64,000 nucleotides of DNA from Enterobacteriaceae bacterium LSJC7 (lineage in GTDB: Bacteria > Pseudomonadota > Gammaproteobacteria > Enterobacterales > Enterobacteriaceae): contig AMFN01000015.1 of assembly GCA_000302695.1 (NCBI GenBank), positions 1 through 64,000 on the forward strand, written 5' to 3'. A program made the translations under genes and the position numbers. Of the stretch, positions 29,250 through 37,779 are shown piece after piece. A model generated the notes under the pieces. It had not been told where the DNA came from. It did not search any database and worked only from the letters and a program-made list of their open reading frames with translations. Each line of letters opens with the position of its first letter. Positions within the stretch are counted from its first letter, which is position 1.

Positions 29250-30704
29250 ATGGCACAGGCAACATTGACGGAGCACGCGCTGCTGCGCACCGGCTATCTG
29301 GTTAACGGCGAATGGCACAGGCTTGAGGAGACGTTTGATGTTCTCAATCCCGCCACAGGCGAGGTGATTGCAAAAGTGGCGAAAGCCGGTAAGCAGGAGA
29401 CGCAGGCGGCCATTGACGCTGCCGCCCGCGCCTTTCCCGGCTGGCGAGCAAAGACGGCGAAAGCGCGCAGCGAAATCCTTAACCGTTGGTATCAACTGAT
29501 TATCGACAACAAAGACTGGCTGGCACAGTTGATGACCGCCGAGCAGGGCAAGCCGCTAAAAGAGGCGGCGGGCGAAGTGGAGTACGCGGCAAGCTTTATC
29601 CAGTGGTTTGCCGAGCAGGCGAAACGTGCCAACGGTGAAATCATCCCGCCAGCGCAATCCGGCACGTGCATTCTTGCTACCCGCGAACCCATCGGCGTGG
29701 TCGCGGCCATCACACCCTGGAACTTCCCCATGGCGATGCTGACCCGCAAACTGGGGCCAGCGCTGGCTGCGGGCTGTACCGGCGTTATCAAACCTGCGAA
29801 CAACACACCACTGAGTGCGTTTGCGCTGCTGGAGCTGGCACAGCAGGCGGGCGTACCAGACGGCGTACTTAACGCTGTGGCCGGGCATACCTCGCAAATC
29901 AGCGAGGCGATTATGGCAAGCCATGCGGTGCGCAAAATTTCCTTTACCGGTTCTACCGAAGTGGGCAAAACGCTGATGCGCAACGCGGCAGACACGGTGA
30001 AAAAAGTGTCTCTGGAGCTTGGCGGTAATGCGCCCTATATCGTTTTTGACGATGCCGACCTTGATGCGGCGGTTGAAGGGGCGATTGCCAACAAGTTTCG
30101 CAATGCCGGGCAAGTGTGTGTGAGCGTTAACCGCTTTTTTATTCAGGACGGGATTTATGACCGTTTCGTGAACCAGCTTGCCGAAGCGGTAAACCAGCTT
30201 AAGGTCGGTGACGGTACGCAGGAGGGGGTCGTTGTTGGGCCGTTGATTGAGCCTGCGGCGGTGAAAAAAGTGCAGCAGCACGTGGACGATGCGCTCAGTA
30301 AAGGTGCACGCGCGCTGGTAGGCGGTAAACCGCACGCGCTGGGTGGCAACTTCTGGCAGCCAACCGTCCTGGCAGATGCTCGTGACGACATGCTGCTGGC
30401 CCAGGAAGAAACATTTGGCCCGGTGGCCGCCTGCCTGCGTTTTAAAACGGAAGAGGAAGCCATTGAGCGCGCCAATGCCACGCCCTACGGGCTGGCAGCC
30501 TATTTCTACACGCAGAATTTGCAACGGGTATTCCGTGTTGCTTCGCAGCTGGAAAGCGGCATGGTGGGCATCAACGCCTGCGCGGTTTCTACCGAACTGG
30601 CACCCTTTGGCGGCGTGAAAGAATCCGGCCTGGGGCGCGAAGGTTCGGTGCTGGGGCTCGATGAGTTCCTTGAGGTGAAAACGCTACATCTCGGTGGGCT
30701 TTAA
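29250..30704 (+). CDS. NAD(P)-dependent succinate-semialdehyde dehydrogenase family protein
   Basis: An aldehyde dehydrogenase most like GabD-type succinate-semialdehyde dehydrogenases, oxidising an aldehyde to the carboxylic acid. 484 residues, normal length. Asn158 in TPWNFP, the cofactor Lys181, the general base Glu256 in LELGGNAP and the nucleophile Cys290 in [14 protein letters not shown] are all present; [11 protein letters not shown] closes the active site near the C-terminus. The residues after Lys181 read PANN, whereas NAD-preferring enzymes often have a Glu there. AGGAGGAG lies 4 nt before the ATG. The gene is not at this place in E. coli; the substrate is unproven, and nearness to the aromatic-acid pump leaves aromatic aldehydes possible. 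Confidence 0.85.
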   Translation: MAQATLTEHALLRTGYLVNGEWHRLEETFDVLNPATGEVIAKVAKAGKQETQAAIDAAARAFPGWRAKTAKARSEILNRWYQLIIDNKDWLAQLMTAEQGKPLKEAAGEVEYAASFIQWFAEQAKRANGEIIPPAQSGTCILATREPIGVVAAITPWNFPMAMLTRKLGPALAAGCTGVIKPANNTPLSAFALLELAQQAGVPDGVLNAVAGHTSQISEAIMASHAVRKISFTGSTEVGKTLMRNAADTVKKVSLELGGNAPYIVFDDADLDAAVEGAIANKFRNAGQVCVSVNRFFIQDGIYDRFVNQLAEAVNQLKVGDGTQEGVVVGPLIEPAAVKKVQQHVDDALSKGARALVGGKPHALGGNFWQPTVLADARDDMLLAQEETFGPVAACLRFKTEEEAIERANATPYGLAAYFYTQNLQRVFRVASQLESGMVGINACAVSTELAPFGGVKESGLGREGSVLGLDEFLEVKTLHLGGL

Positions 30705-30742
30705 TATCCGGGGGCTACAGCCCCGTCACAGAGCGGCTGTTC

Positions 30743-31021
30743 ATGAATATATCGACCTTCGACTTTCAGCATATTGCATCAAAAGAGGATTTTTACCGCG
30801 CCTTTTCCCGGGCGTTTGGGCTGGCACATCGCACTATCCGCGATCTGGATACGCTCTGGGATGTGGTGATGAGCGGGGGCATACCGCTGCCGCAGGAAAT
30901 CGTTTTTACCCATCTCTCAGAGCCTGAGCGCAGACGTTTTGGCGCGCTGATTCTGCTGTTTGAAGAGGCAGAAGAAGAGCTGGAAGGGCAGTTGCGCTTT
31001 AACGTATCTGAGAAGCCATAA
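30743..31021 (+). CDS. yhcO: YhcO, barstar-family protein
   Basis: A 92-residue member of the barstar (ribonuclease inhibitor) fold family and a close match to E. coli YhcO (90 residues); LRDLDTLWD-type (residues 30-38, IRDLDTLWD) and the acidic C-terminal helix [19 protein letters not shown] are characteristic. No barnase-like RNase is encoded next to it in this window, so its target is unknown. It follows the dehydrogenase by 38 nt across a short G/C hairpin and has a weak ribosome binding site, which suggests coupling or low expression. Confidence 0.9.
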   Translation: MNISTFDFQHIASKEDFYRAFSRAFGLAHRTIRDLDTLWDVVMSGGIPLPQEIVFTHLSEPERRRFGALILLFEEAEEELEGQLRFNVSEKP

Positions 31022-31045
31022 AAAAGCCCCCGCATCCGCGGGGGC
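31021..31045 (-). terminator. terminator after the first yhcN
   Basis: An 8-bp stem GCCCCCGC/GCGGGGGC with a 4-nt loop; on the minus strand it is followed by TTTTT. It serves the minus-strand yhcN gene and sits directly at the end of the convergent yhcO. Confidence 0.88.
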
Positions 31046-31072
31046 AAGTCGTCAGTTAACGACGACGAGGGA

Positions 31073-31339
31073 TTATTTGTACAGTTCTGCTGTAGCGTGC
31101 CAGCTGCCGCCGGTACGTGCTTCGATAACACGGTAAGCCGAGGCGCCTTCTTTCTGCGCTTTTTTACTCAGTTCCTGCTGCATATCCATTGGCGCACTGC
31201 CAACCTGAGCCACAGAAATACTGCCCATGGATTGCAGGTTCTGAGCCTGTGCTGCACTCACCTGTTGCGCTGCCGCGCTGGCACCAAAAGACATTACAGA
31301 AGCAAGACCGAACGCGGCGAGAGTTGCGATAGTTTTCAT
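31073..31339 (-). CDS. YhcN/BhsA family periplasmic protein, copy 1
   Basis: An 88-residue small exported protein of the DUF1471 family (YhcN, BhsA, McbA), members of which respond to acid, peroxide or biofilm conditions. A signal peptide (about 1-23, ending ASAAA) precedes a compact domain with SMGSISVAQVGSAPMDMQQE and the family C-terminus HATAELYK. It is a tandem paralogue of the gene at 31457-31720; the two mature domains are nearly identical from MGSISV onward, while the signal peptides differ. E. coli has one yhcN here. A 117-base gap separates the copies. Confidence 0.9.
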   Translation of the reverse strand: MKTIATLAAFGLASVMSFGASAAAQQVSAAQAQNLQSMGSISVAQVGSAPMDMQQELSKKAQKEGASAYRVIEARTGGSWHATAELYK

Positions 31340-31456
31340 ATGTTTATTCCTTTTTTAATGCCCGGTGGCGGTCAGGGCTAAAAAGCGTTTTTTGTTTATG
31401 AGGCCACCGGAACAACTAATGACTGCACCAGAGGGTATTTTTCTGCCGTAAGGCAA

Positions 31457-31720
31457 TTATTTGTACAGCTCAGCCGTGGCGTGCCAGGCATCGCCAGTGC
31501 GTGCTTCAACAACGCGATAAGCAGAAGCGCCCGCTTTGTCGGCTTTTTTACTCAGTTCCTGCTGCATATCCATTGGTGCGCCGCCTACTTCGCTCACTGA
31601 GATGGAGCCCATCGCCTGGCGGCCCTGGGCCTGTTCAGCGTTAATGGAGGTTGCTGCAAAAGCACCAAACGACAGCACAGACATCAGACTTAAAGCGGTA
31701 ACGGTAGTTTTAATGTTCAT
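31457..31720 (-). CDS. yhcN: YhcN family periplasmic protein, copy 2
   Basis: 87 residues when started at the ATG at 31720 (MNIKTTVTAL), equal to E. coli YhcN; GAGGTG is 6 nt upstream, and the GTG three codons earlier falls inside that site. A signal peptide (about 1-22, SFGAFAA) precedes the DUF1471 domain, MGSISVSEVGGAPMDMQQE to HATAELYK. Its signal peptide is closer to E. coli YhcN than that of copy 1, so this is probably the orthologue. A near-consensus CRP site lies upstream. In E. coli yhcN is linked to acid and peroxide stress. Confidence 0.92.
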   Translation of the reverse strand: MNIKTTVTALSLMSVLSFGAFAATSINAEQAQGRQAMGSISVSEVGGAPMDMQQELSKKADKAGASAYRVVEARTGDAWHATAELYK

Positions 31721-31741
31721 GGTATTCACCTCGTCGTATTC

Positions 31742-31786
31742 TTTTATGTTCGTTTGTTCGGGTCTTGTAGTGTGACCCTCATCACA
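31742..31786 (-). promoter_or_regulatory. predicted CRP-dependent promoter of yhcN copy 2
   Basis: On the + strand TGTGA-CCCTCA-TCACA (31771-31786) has both CRP half-sites perfect. Read towards yhcN, a -10-like CATAAA lies about 31-36 nt past the centre (near 31748-31743), giving a start about 41-42 bp from the CRP centre, the class II distance, and a leader of about 20 nt. There is no good -35. Prediction only. Confidence 0.6.
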
Positions 31787-32003
31787 AAATCAAGTATACA
31801 CTAATAACGCAAGAAATTAATACCTCACAAATTATACCCAATGAAACTTTGTTCTTTGGGAAGGATTTTATTATTCCATCTGGTTATTAAAACGTAGTTT
31901 TTATTGCTTGATTTTTTATTTTTTCTATTAAAATCATATTGATAGAAAAATTGAACAAATTGTGCGTTTGGCTGAGAAGGAAAAAATAAGGCTAATCTCA
32001 ACG

Positions 32004-32035
32004 CTGAGGGGCTGAGGGGCTGAGGGGCTGAGGGG
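32004..32035. repeat. 8-bp tandem repeat, four copies
   Basis: Four perfect, uninterrupted copies of CTGAGGGG in the non-coding region between argR and yhcN, within 31787-32102, a 316-base AT-rich stretch with no gene that I can support. Such short tandem arrays can change copy number by replication slippage; no reading frame crosses this one convincingly. Confidence 0.9.
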
Positions 32036-32102
32036 TTTAAACGCGGAAGAAGGGATGTGCTGGCGCGACAGGGTCGTGACATTCATCATGGACATAAAGG
32101 CA

Positions 32103-32118
32103 CCGCCCTTGCGGGCGG
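32103..32118 (-). terminator. probable argR terminator
   Basis: A 6-bp stem CCGCCC/GGGCGG with a 4-nt loop immediately after the argR stop codon, followed on the minus strand by TGCCTTTATGT, a weak T-tract. Confidence 0.55.
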
Positions 32119-32125
32119 CGGGAGA

Positions 32126-32602
<477 letters not shown>

Positions 32603-32627
32603 TTACCTGTTAAACGGCATACGCCAC

Positions 32628-32661
32628 ATTATTATGCATTTGGATGCATTTTTATGCAAAT
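32628..32661 (-). promoter_or_regulatory. ARG boxes upstream of argR
   Basis: Read on the minus strand, TTTGCATAAAAATGCAT and AAATGCATAATAATG form two adjacent imperfect 18-bp palindromes resembling the ARG-box pair of the E. coli argR promoter. They would give ArgR autoregulation. Confidence 0.75.
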
Positions 32662-32837
32662 CTGACCCGAAAAGCGGGGCGAATCCAGGAGAAAGCGCGG
32701 GATTTTAGCAAAAGTTGCCGTTAATAAACACGCTACGGTGACCTGGGAAGGTTCCTGAAATTGCCAGATAGGGTTTTATCCGTTAGTGAGTGTAGCTGTT
32801 TGCGGCCCTTGCAAGGAGAAATGTGGCTGCGATCAAA

Positions 32838-32852
32838 GTTAACAAAATGTTA
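32838..32852 (+). promoter_or_regulatory. ArcA-P box upstream of mdh
   Basis: GTTA-ACAAAAT-GTTA, a direct repeat with 11-bp periodicity that fits the ArcA-P consensus. It lies just before the predicted mdh promoter, which suits anaerobic repression of mdh by ArcBA as known in E. coli. The kinase gene arcB is in this same window. Confidence 0.7.
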
Positions 32853-32863
32853 TAGAAATGAGG

Positions 32864-32893
32864 TTGTTTTGCCAGCCGCTGCGGGTGTAATGT
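32864..32893 (+). promoter_or_regulatory. candidate mdh promoter
   Basis: TTGTTT (-35) and TAATGT (-10) with an 18-bp spacer, directly after the ArcA box. The leader to the mdh ATG would be about 200 nt. Moderate match only. Confidence 0.45.
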
Positions 32894-33035
32894 AGCCACC
32901 ATCACCCGCCTGTTTTTCAGGCAAGCAGTGTGGTGAGCGCTGATTTTCACGCCAGGATGAGAGCAGGATTGCAGCTAAGTTATTGCGTTGTTTCGCATTA
33001 CAGGTTTGCAAGGATTGTAATTACCTGCTTCGTAG

Positions 33036-34040
<1,005 letters not shown>

Positions 34041-34063
34041 TTGCACGATGTCCTGAAGCAAAA

Positions 34064-34090
34064 AGCCGGAACCTGTGTTCCGGCTTTTTT
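34064..34090 (+). terminator. mdh terminator
   Basis: A 9-bp stem AGCCGGAAC/GTTCCGGCT with a CTGT loop and a run of six T. A strong intrinsic terminator 24 nt after the mdh stop. Confidence 0.93.
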
Positions 34091-34110
34091 GTTCCTGATG
34101 ACGCGTCCTG

Positions 34111-34343
34111 CTACAGGTTGACAGTTTTCTGCCTGTAAAACGCCTGATGAACATCATCGGGCGTTGTGTATTTCAGGAGCAGAGCGGCCTTTCATGGTGA
34201 TAAATTGCCACGGACTCTTTTACCTCCTTCCGGGCCGGTTTTCGAACCAGCGCGCATAAGAGTAGCAACTCATTTTTCAGGATACCGTTTATCCGCTCTG
34301 CCAGTGCATGCTGGCAACGGTCATAACCGCCCGTCATCGAACA
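34111..34343 (-). pseudogene. IS3-family orfB (transposase) C-terminal fragment, frameshifted
   Basis: On the minus strand one frame reads CSMTGGYDRCQHALAERINGILKNE and on to SVAIYHHERP, matching the end of the IS3-family integrase core where the final catalytic Glu lies (AERINGILKNE). The frame then breaks, and after a one-base shift continues as LKYTTPDDVHQAFYRQK to a TAG at 34113. The frameshift and the missing upstream part mark it as dead. Confidence 0.85.
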
Positions 34344-34360
34344 CGTTCTCCAGATTTAAG

Positions 34361-34459
34361 TCAGGACGAGTCTGTCATCTTGCCTTTTTCGACCTGTTCA
34401 ACGACGGCTATTTTAAAAGATAGAGAATAATCACGGTGGGTACGTTTGAACTCAGTCAT
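34361..34459 (-). pseudogene. IS3-family orfA N-terminal fragment
   Basis: Starts at an ATG at 34459 and reads MTEFKRTHRDYSLSFKIAVV and EQVEKG, the typical beginning of an IS3-family orfA (N-terminal helix-turn-helix), then runs after six more residues into a stop at 34361. About 32 codons remain of roughly 100 expected. Confidence 0.8.
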
Positions 34460-34523
34460 CATCACGTTCTCCGGATTTTAATCAGGAACGTGTCAACGCT
34501 AGTCAGGACGGGTCACAGGCAAT

Positions 34524-34549
34524 AAAAAAGCCGCTTGCGCGGCTTTTTC
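34524..34549 (-). terminator. degS terminator
   Basis: A6, stem AGCCGC/GCGGCT with a TTGC loop, T5: bidirectional intrinsic terminator directly after the degS stop on the minus strand. Confidence 0.9.
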
Positions 34550-34560
34550 AGGCAATTGAC

Positions 34561-35625
34561 TCAGTTGCTGAACTCGTATTCCTGAATGGTTACCTGGAAC
34601 GTCATCTTGCTGTCTTCACGCATCACTTCAACCGGGATAACCGAGCCGGGGCGAATTTCAGCAACCTGGTCCATCGTCTCAAGCACAGAAATCGCCGGTT
34701 TGTTATTAACTGAGACAATCACGTCGTTGGCCTGAATACCTGCGCGTGCCGCCGGACCATCCTGTGCGACTTCATTGACAATAATGCCCTGAATCTGGTC
34801 GATACTCGCGCCGGGGCCATGGATTGATGGGCTATCACGTCCGGTAATGCCGATATAACCGCGGATCACGCGGCCATCGCGAATCAGCTTGTCCATGATT
34901 TTAGTGGCAAGCTGCATCGGAATAGCAAAGCCCAGCCCTTCTGGCGTTTCGCCATCATTACTCTGGTCGAAGGAAAGTGTGTTAATCCCCATCAGTTCAC
35001 CCAGCGAGTTCACCAGCGCACCACCAGAGTTGCCGCGGTTGATGGAGGCATCCGTTTGCAGGAAGTTCTGTCGCCCGGAAGGGTTGAGCCCCACGCGGCC
35101 TGTAGCACTGATAATGCCCTGGGTAATGGTCTGGCCGAGGTTATACGGGTTGCCGATAGCCAGTACCACGTCGCCGATGTGCGGCGTGCGTTTGGCATTA
35201 ATGGGAATGACGGGCAGGTTTGTAGCGTTGATTTTCAGTACCGCCAGGTCGGTGAGGGCATCGGAGCCAACCAGCAGGGCTTCAAAAATACGGCCGTCCT
35301 GCAAGGCCACGATTATCTGATCTGCATCGTTGATGACGTGTTTGTTGGTAACGATGTACCCGCGGTCGTCCATGATTACGCCGGAACCAAGGGTGCGGAT
35401 TTCCAGCTGATTGCGAGATGAGCTGTTTACGCCACGGTTATAGACGTTAACCACGGCAGGTGCCGCGCGGCGGACCGCCAGGTTATAGCTTACCGGCGTC
35501 TCATCGGCGCTGTAACTTTGCGGCACGGCAAACGGACTCTGCTGGCGCAGAGAAGGGACAAAGGCCAGCAGCAGCCCCGCAACAATCAATCCGACGATAA
35601 GCGGACGTAACAGTTTCAGAAGCAT
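34561..35625 (-). CDS. degS: site-1 protease DegS, sigma-E stress sensor
   Basis: An inner-membrane-anchored serine protease that senses exposed C-termini of misfolded porins through its PDZ domain and cleaves RseA, starting release of sigma E. 354 residues (E. coli 355). One N-terminal membrane segment (about 5-24), a trypsin-like domain with His96 (NKHVI), Asp126 (LTDLAVL) and Ser200 (NRGNSGGAL), and one PDZ domain (about 255-345). It lies 86 nt after degQ, with a 13-bp perfect hairpin in between. Confidence 0.97.
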   Translation of the reverse strand: MLLKLLRPLIVGLIVAGLLLAFVPSLRQQSPFAVPQSYSADETPVSYNLAVRRAAPAVVNVYNRGVNSSSRNQLEIRTLGSGVIMDDRGYIVTNKHVINDADQIIVALQDGRIFEALLVGSDALTDLAVLKINATNLPVIPINAKRTPHIGDVVLAIGNPYNLGQTITQGIISATGRVGLNPSGRQNFLQTDASINRGNSGGALVNSLGELMGINTLSFDQSNDGETPEGLGFAIPMQLATKIMDKLIRDGRVIRGYIGITGRDSPSIHGPGASIDQIQGIIVNEVAQDGPAARAGIQANDVIVSVNNKPAISVLETMDQVAEIRPGSVIPVEVMREDSKMTFQVTIQEYEFSN

Positions 35626-35671
35626 GGATACGAAATGACCAAATGGGAGAACGCTGGCAGAATAGCATGAG

Positions 35672-35704
35672 TTCAGCGGACATCACATGTGGATGTCCGC
35701 TGAA
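35672..35704 (-). other. perfect 13-bp hairpin between degQ and degS
   Basis: Inverted repeat TTCAGCGGACATC/GATGTCCGCTGAA with a 7-nt loop, 8 nt after the degQ stop. On the minus strand no T-run follows, so it may be an mRNA-stabilising structure or a weak attenuator separating degQ from degS expression. Confidence 0.7.
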
Positions 35705-35711
35705 TTTTACG

Positions 35712-37085
35712 TTAACGCAGCAGCAGATACAGGTTTTCCGAGCCACGGATCACATTCAGTGCAATAAGATCCGGTTTGGACTCCAGCTTTTTACGTAGAT
35801 CAGCAATGCTGCGCACGCGCTCACGGTTAACGCCAACAATCAGGTCGCCTTTATGTAGCCCCGCCTGCGCCGCCGTACTGCCCTGCGCCACGGCGTCCGC
35901 TTTAATGCCCTGAGTGCCGTCTTTTAACTGCCCATCGCTCAGCGTTGCGCCCTTCAGTGCCGGAATAATAAGTTCTGCGCTGGAGGAGGATGAGGCGTTG
36001 TTATCCAGCGTCACCTCAACATCCATCGGTTTGCCGTTACGCAACAGCCCCAGCTTCACTTTGGTGCCAGGTTCAGTGGTGGCAATGCGCGAGCGCAATT
36101 CGGCAAAGCTACTGAGCGAGCGACCGTTAAGCGAGGTAATCACATCGCCTGCCTTAATACCTGCTTTGGCAGAGGCAGAGTTCGGCAGCACTTCGCTGAC
36201 AAACGCGCCGCGCTGGGCGTCGAGATTAAACGCTTTAGCGATATCCGCGCTCATTTCGGTGCCGCGCACGCCGAGCAGGCCGCGTTTAACCTCGCCAAAT
36301 TCAATCAACTGTTTAGCCAGCGTCTGCGCCATGTTGGACGGAATAGCAAAACCGATGCCCACGTTGCCACCGCTCGGGGCCAGAATAGCGGTATTAATAC
36401 CGATAAGCTCGCCGTTGAGGTTGATGAGCGCGCCGCCAGAGTTGCCGCGGTTAATTGAGGCATCCGTCTGGATAAAGTTTTCCAGCCCTTCGAGATTGAG
36501 GCCGCTGCGACCCAGGGCGGAGATGATGCCAGAGGTGGCCGTCTGGCCCAGACCAAACGGGTTACCTACAGCCACAGCAAAATCGCCAACGCGCAGCGTG
36601 TCGGAGTCGGCGAATTTGACTTCGGTGAGTTTGGTGGCGTTTTGCAGTTGCAGCAGGGCAATGTCGCTTTGCTCATCGCTGCCGATGAGTTTGGCGCTAA
36701 ATTCACGGCCATCGCCAAGCTGTACGGAGATTTTTTCGGCCTTGTTGATAACGTGATTGTTGGTCAGCACGTAGCCTTTTTCGGCGTTGATAATAACGCC
36801 GGAGCCCTGGCCTTCGAACTCACGCGGCTGTCCCTGGCCGAACTGCTCGCCAAAGAACTTTTTCAGCTCAGGTGGAATTTGCACATTTTGCGCCTGTGCA
36901 GCAGAGCCTTTCACTTTGACGCTGACGACCGCAGGCAGCACTTTTTCCAGCATGGGTGCCAGGCTTGGCATAGCTGGCTGGCCAGGCACCTCCTGTGGCA
37001 GTGCGGCGTGCACAGGTAAGGTTGCCGACAACGTCAATCCAATACTCAGCGCCAGCGCGCTGAAAAGCTGTGTGGGTTTATTCAT
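35712..37085 (-). CDS. degQ: periplasmic serine endoprotease DegQ
   Basis: A periplasmic HtrA-family protease and chaperone acting on unfolded proteins. The ATG at 37085 (MNKPTQLFSAL) gives 457 residues (E. coli 455); the open frame further upstream overlaps zapG and has no matching sequence. A signal peptide (1-27, cleavage after PVHA), a protease domain with His111 (NNHVI), Asp141 (QSDIALL) and Ser216 (NRGNSGGAL), and two PDZ domains (about 265-355 and 370-450). The LA loop is short, as in DegQ rather than DegP. Confidence 0.96.
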   Translation of the reverse strand: MNKPTQLFSALALSIGLTLSATLPVHAALPQEVPGQPAMPSLAPMLEKVLPAVVSVKVKGSAAQAQNVQIPPELKKFFGEQFGQGQPREFEGQGSGVIINAEKGYVLTNNHVINKAEKISVQLGDGREFSAKLIGSDEQSDIALLQLQNATKLTEVKFADSDTLRVGDFAVAVGNPFGLGQTATSGIISALGRSGLNLEGLENFIQTDASINRGNSGGALINLNGELIGINTAILAPSGGNVGIGFAIPSNMAQTLAKQLIEFGEVKRGLLGVRGTEMSADIAKAFNLDAQRGAFVSEVLPNSASAKAGIKAGDVITSLNGRSLSSFAELRSRIATTEPGTKVKLGLLRNGKPMDVEVTLDNNASSSSSAELIIPALKGATLSDGQLKDGTQGIKADAVAQGSTAAQAGLHKGDLIVGVNRERVRSIADLRKKLESKPDLIALNVIRGSENLYLLLR

Positions 37086-37173
37086 CGGTAAAATATCCCG
37101 TAACCTGGATTTAAGAACCTGCCGACCTGCGGCAGAGAAAAAATCGGGGCGCATGGCACCCCGTTGCGGTGTA

Positions 37174-37584
37174 TCAATCGCGGCGGCGGCTGTCTGAGCG
37201 CAGCAGGCCGGAGGCACCGTCTGAATAATCGCGCGGCATCTGCACCGGAGCCTGATCGTTACCGGCTTCGGATTCACTCAGGCGATGGCGAAAAGGGTTA
37301 GTCTCGGCTGACAGTTCCGGCAGCAGCGTACTGGAGCTTTTGGCCATGTGCTGATAAAGCTGGCGATAATCCTGGGCCATTTTGTCGAGCAGTTCAGCGC
37401 TCTGTGCAAAGTGACCGACCAGTTCTTCGCGCCAGGTTTCCAGTTCGGCCTTTTTCTGCTCCAGCTCATACTGCAAGGCCTGTTGCTGGCGTAGTTTACG
37501 GTTGCCAAAACGCATCGCAGCAGCGCCGATAATGATGCCGACGACTAAACCAACGACAGCGTATAACGCGTATTCCCAGGTCAT
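37174..37584 (-). CDS. zapG: cell division/envelope protein ZapG (YhcB)
   Basis: A bitopic inner-membrane protein (DUF1043) linked in E. coli to the division and elongation machineries; loss gives shape and envelope defects. 136 residues (E. coli 132). One N-terminal membrane segment (about 5-25, YAVVGLVVGIIIGAAAM), then a long coiled coil (about 30-85, QQQALQYELEQKKAELETW) and a disordered C-terminus. Divergent from zapE with 195 bp between, and upstream of degQ in the same direction. Confidence 0.93.
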   Translation of the reverse strand: MTWEYALYAVVGLVVGIIIGAAAMRFGNRKLRQQQALQYELEQKKAELETWREELVGHFAQSAELLDKMAQDYRQLYQHMAKSSSTLLPELSAETNPFRHRLSESEAGNDQAPVQMPRDYSDGASGLLRSDSRRRD

Positions 37585-37779
37585 GAACGACTCCCATTGT
37601 TTTGTTGTTCCGTAGGGTGCTTAGGACCGGACGTTTGCCCGAGCCTCTGCCTGTTAGCCACTATAACTGTTAATCCACCAGAAGTGGAATCCTGCGCACA
37701 CATCGCTTAATGTAGAACGGACTTTTTTTCGCCAATTGCTAACGGCAGTAACTCACTTAAATAGAACGACAATAACACC

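Larger units (their letters stand above)
34099..34515 (-). mobile_element. decayed, internally deleted IS3-family element
   Basis: A 417-bp remnant between mdh and degS. The ends form an imperfect inverted repeat: + strand TGACGCGTCCTG from 34099 and minus strand TGACCCGTCCTG from 34515, with about 23 of 33 positions matching, including an inner GTTGACA. Inside, on the minus strand, are the start of an orfA (34361-34459) and the broken C-terminus of an orfB transposase (34111-34343). The middle, including most of the DDE catalytic domain, is missing, so it cannot move by itself. No clear target duplication is visible. Confidence 0.85.

Noticed and set aside
29556-30524. 322-codon open frame opposite the aldehyde dehydrogenase
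   Set aside because: Antisense shadow; composition (His/Arg/Cys-rich) is typical of reversed coding sequence.
34166-34423. 85-codon open frame on the plus strand between mdh and degS
   Set aside because: It is the reverse strand of the IS3-family remnant; the transposase match is on the minus strand.
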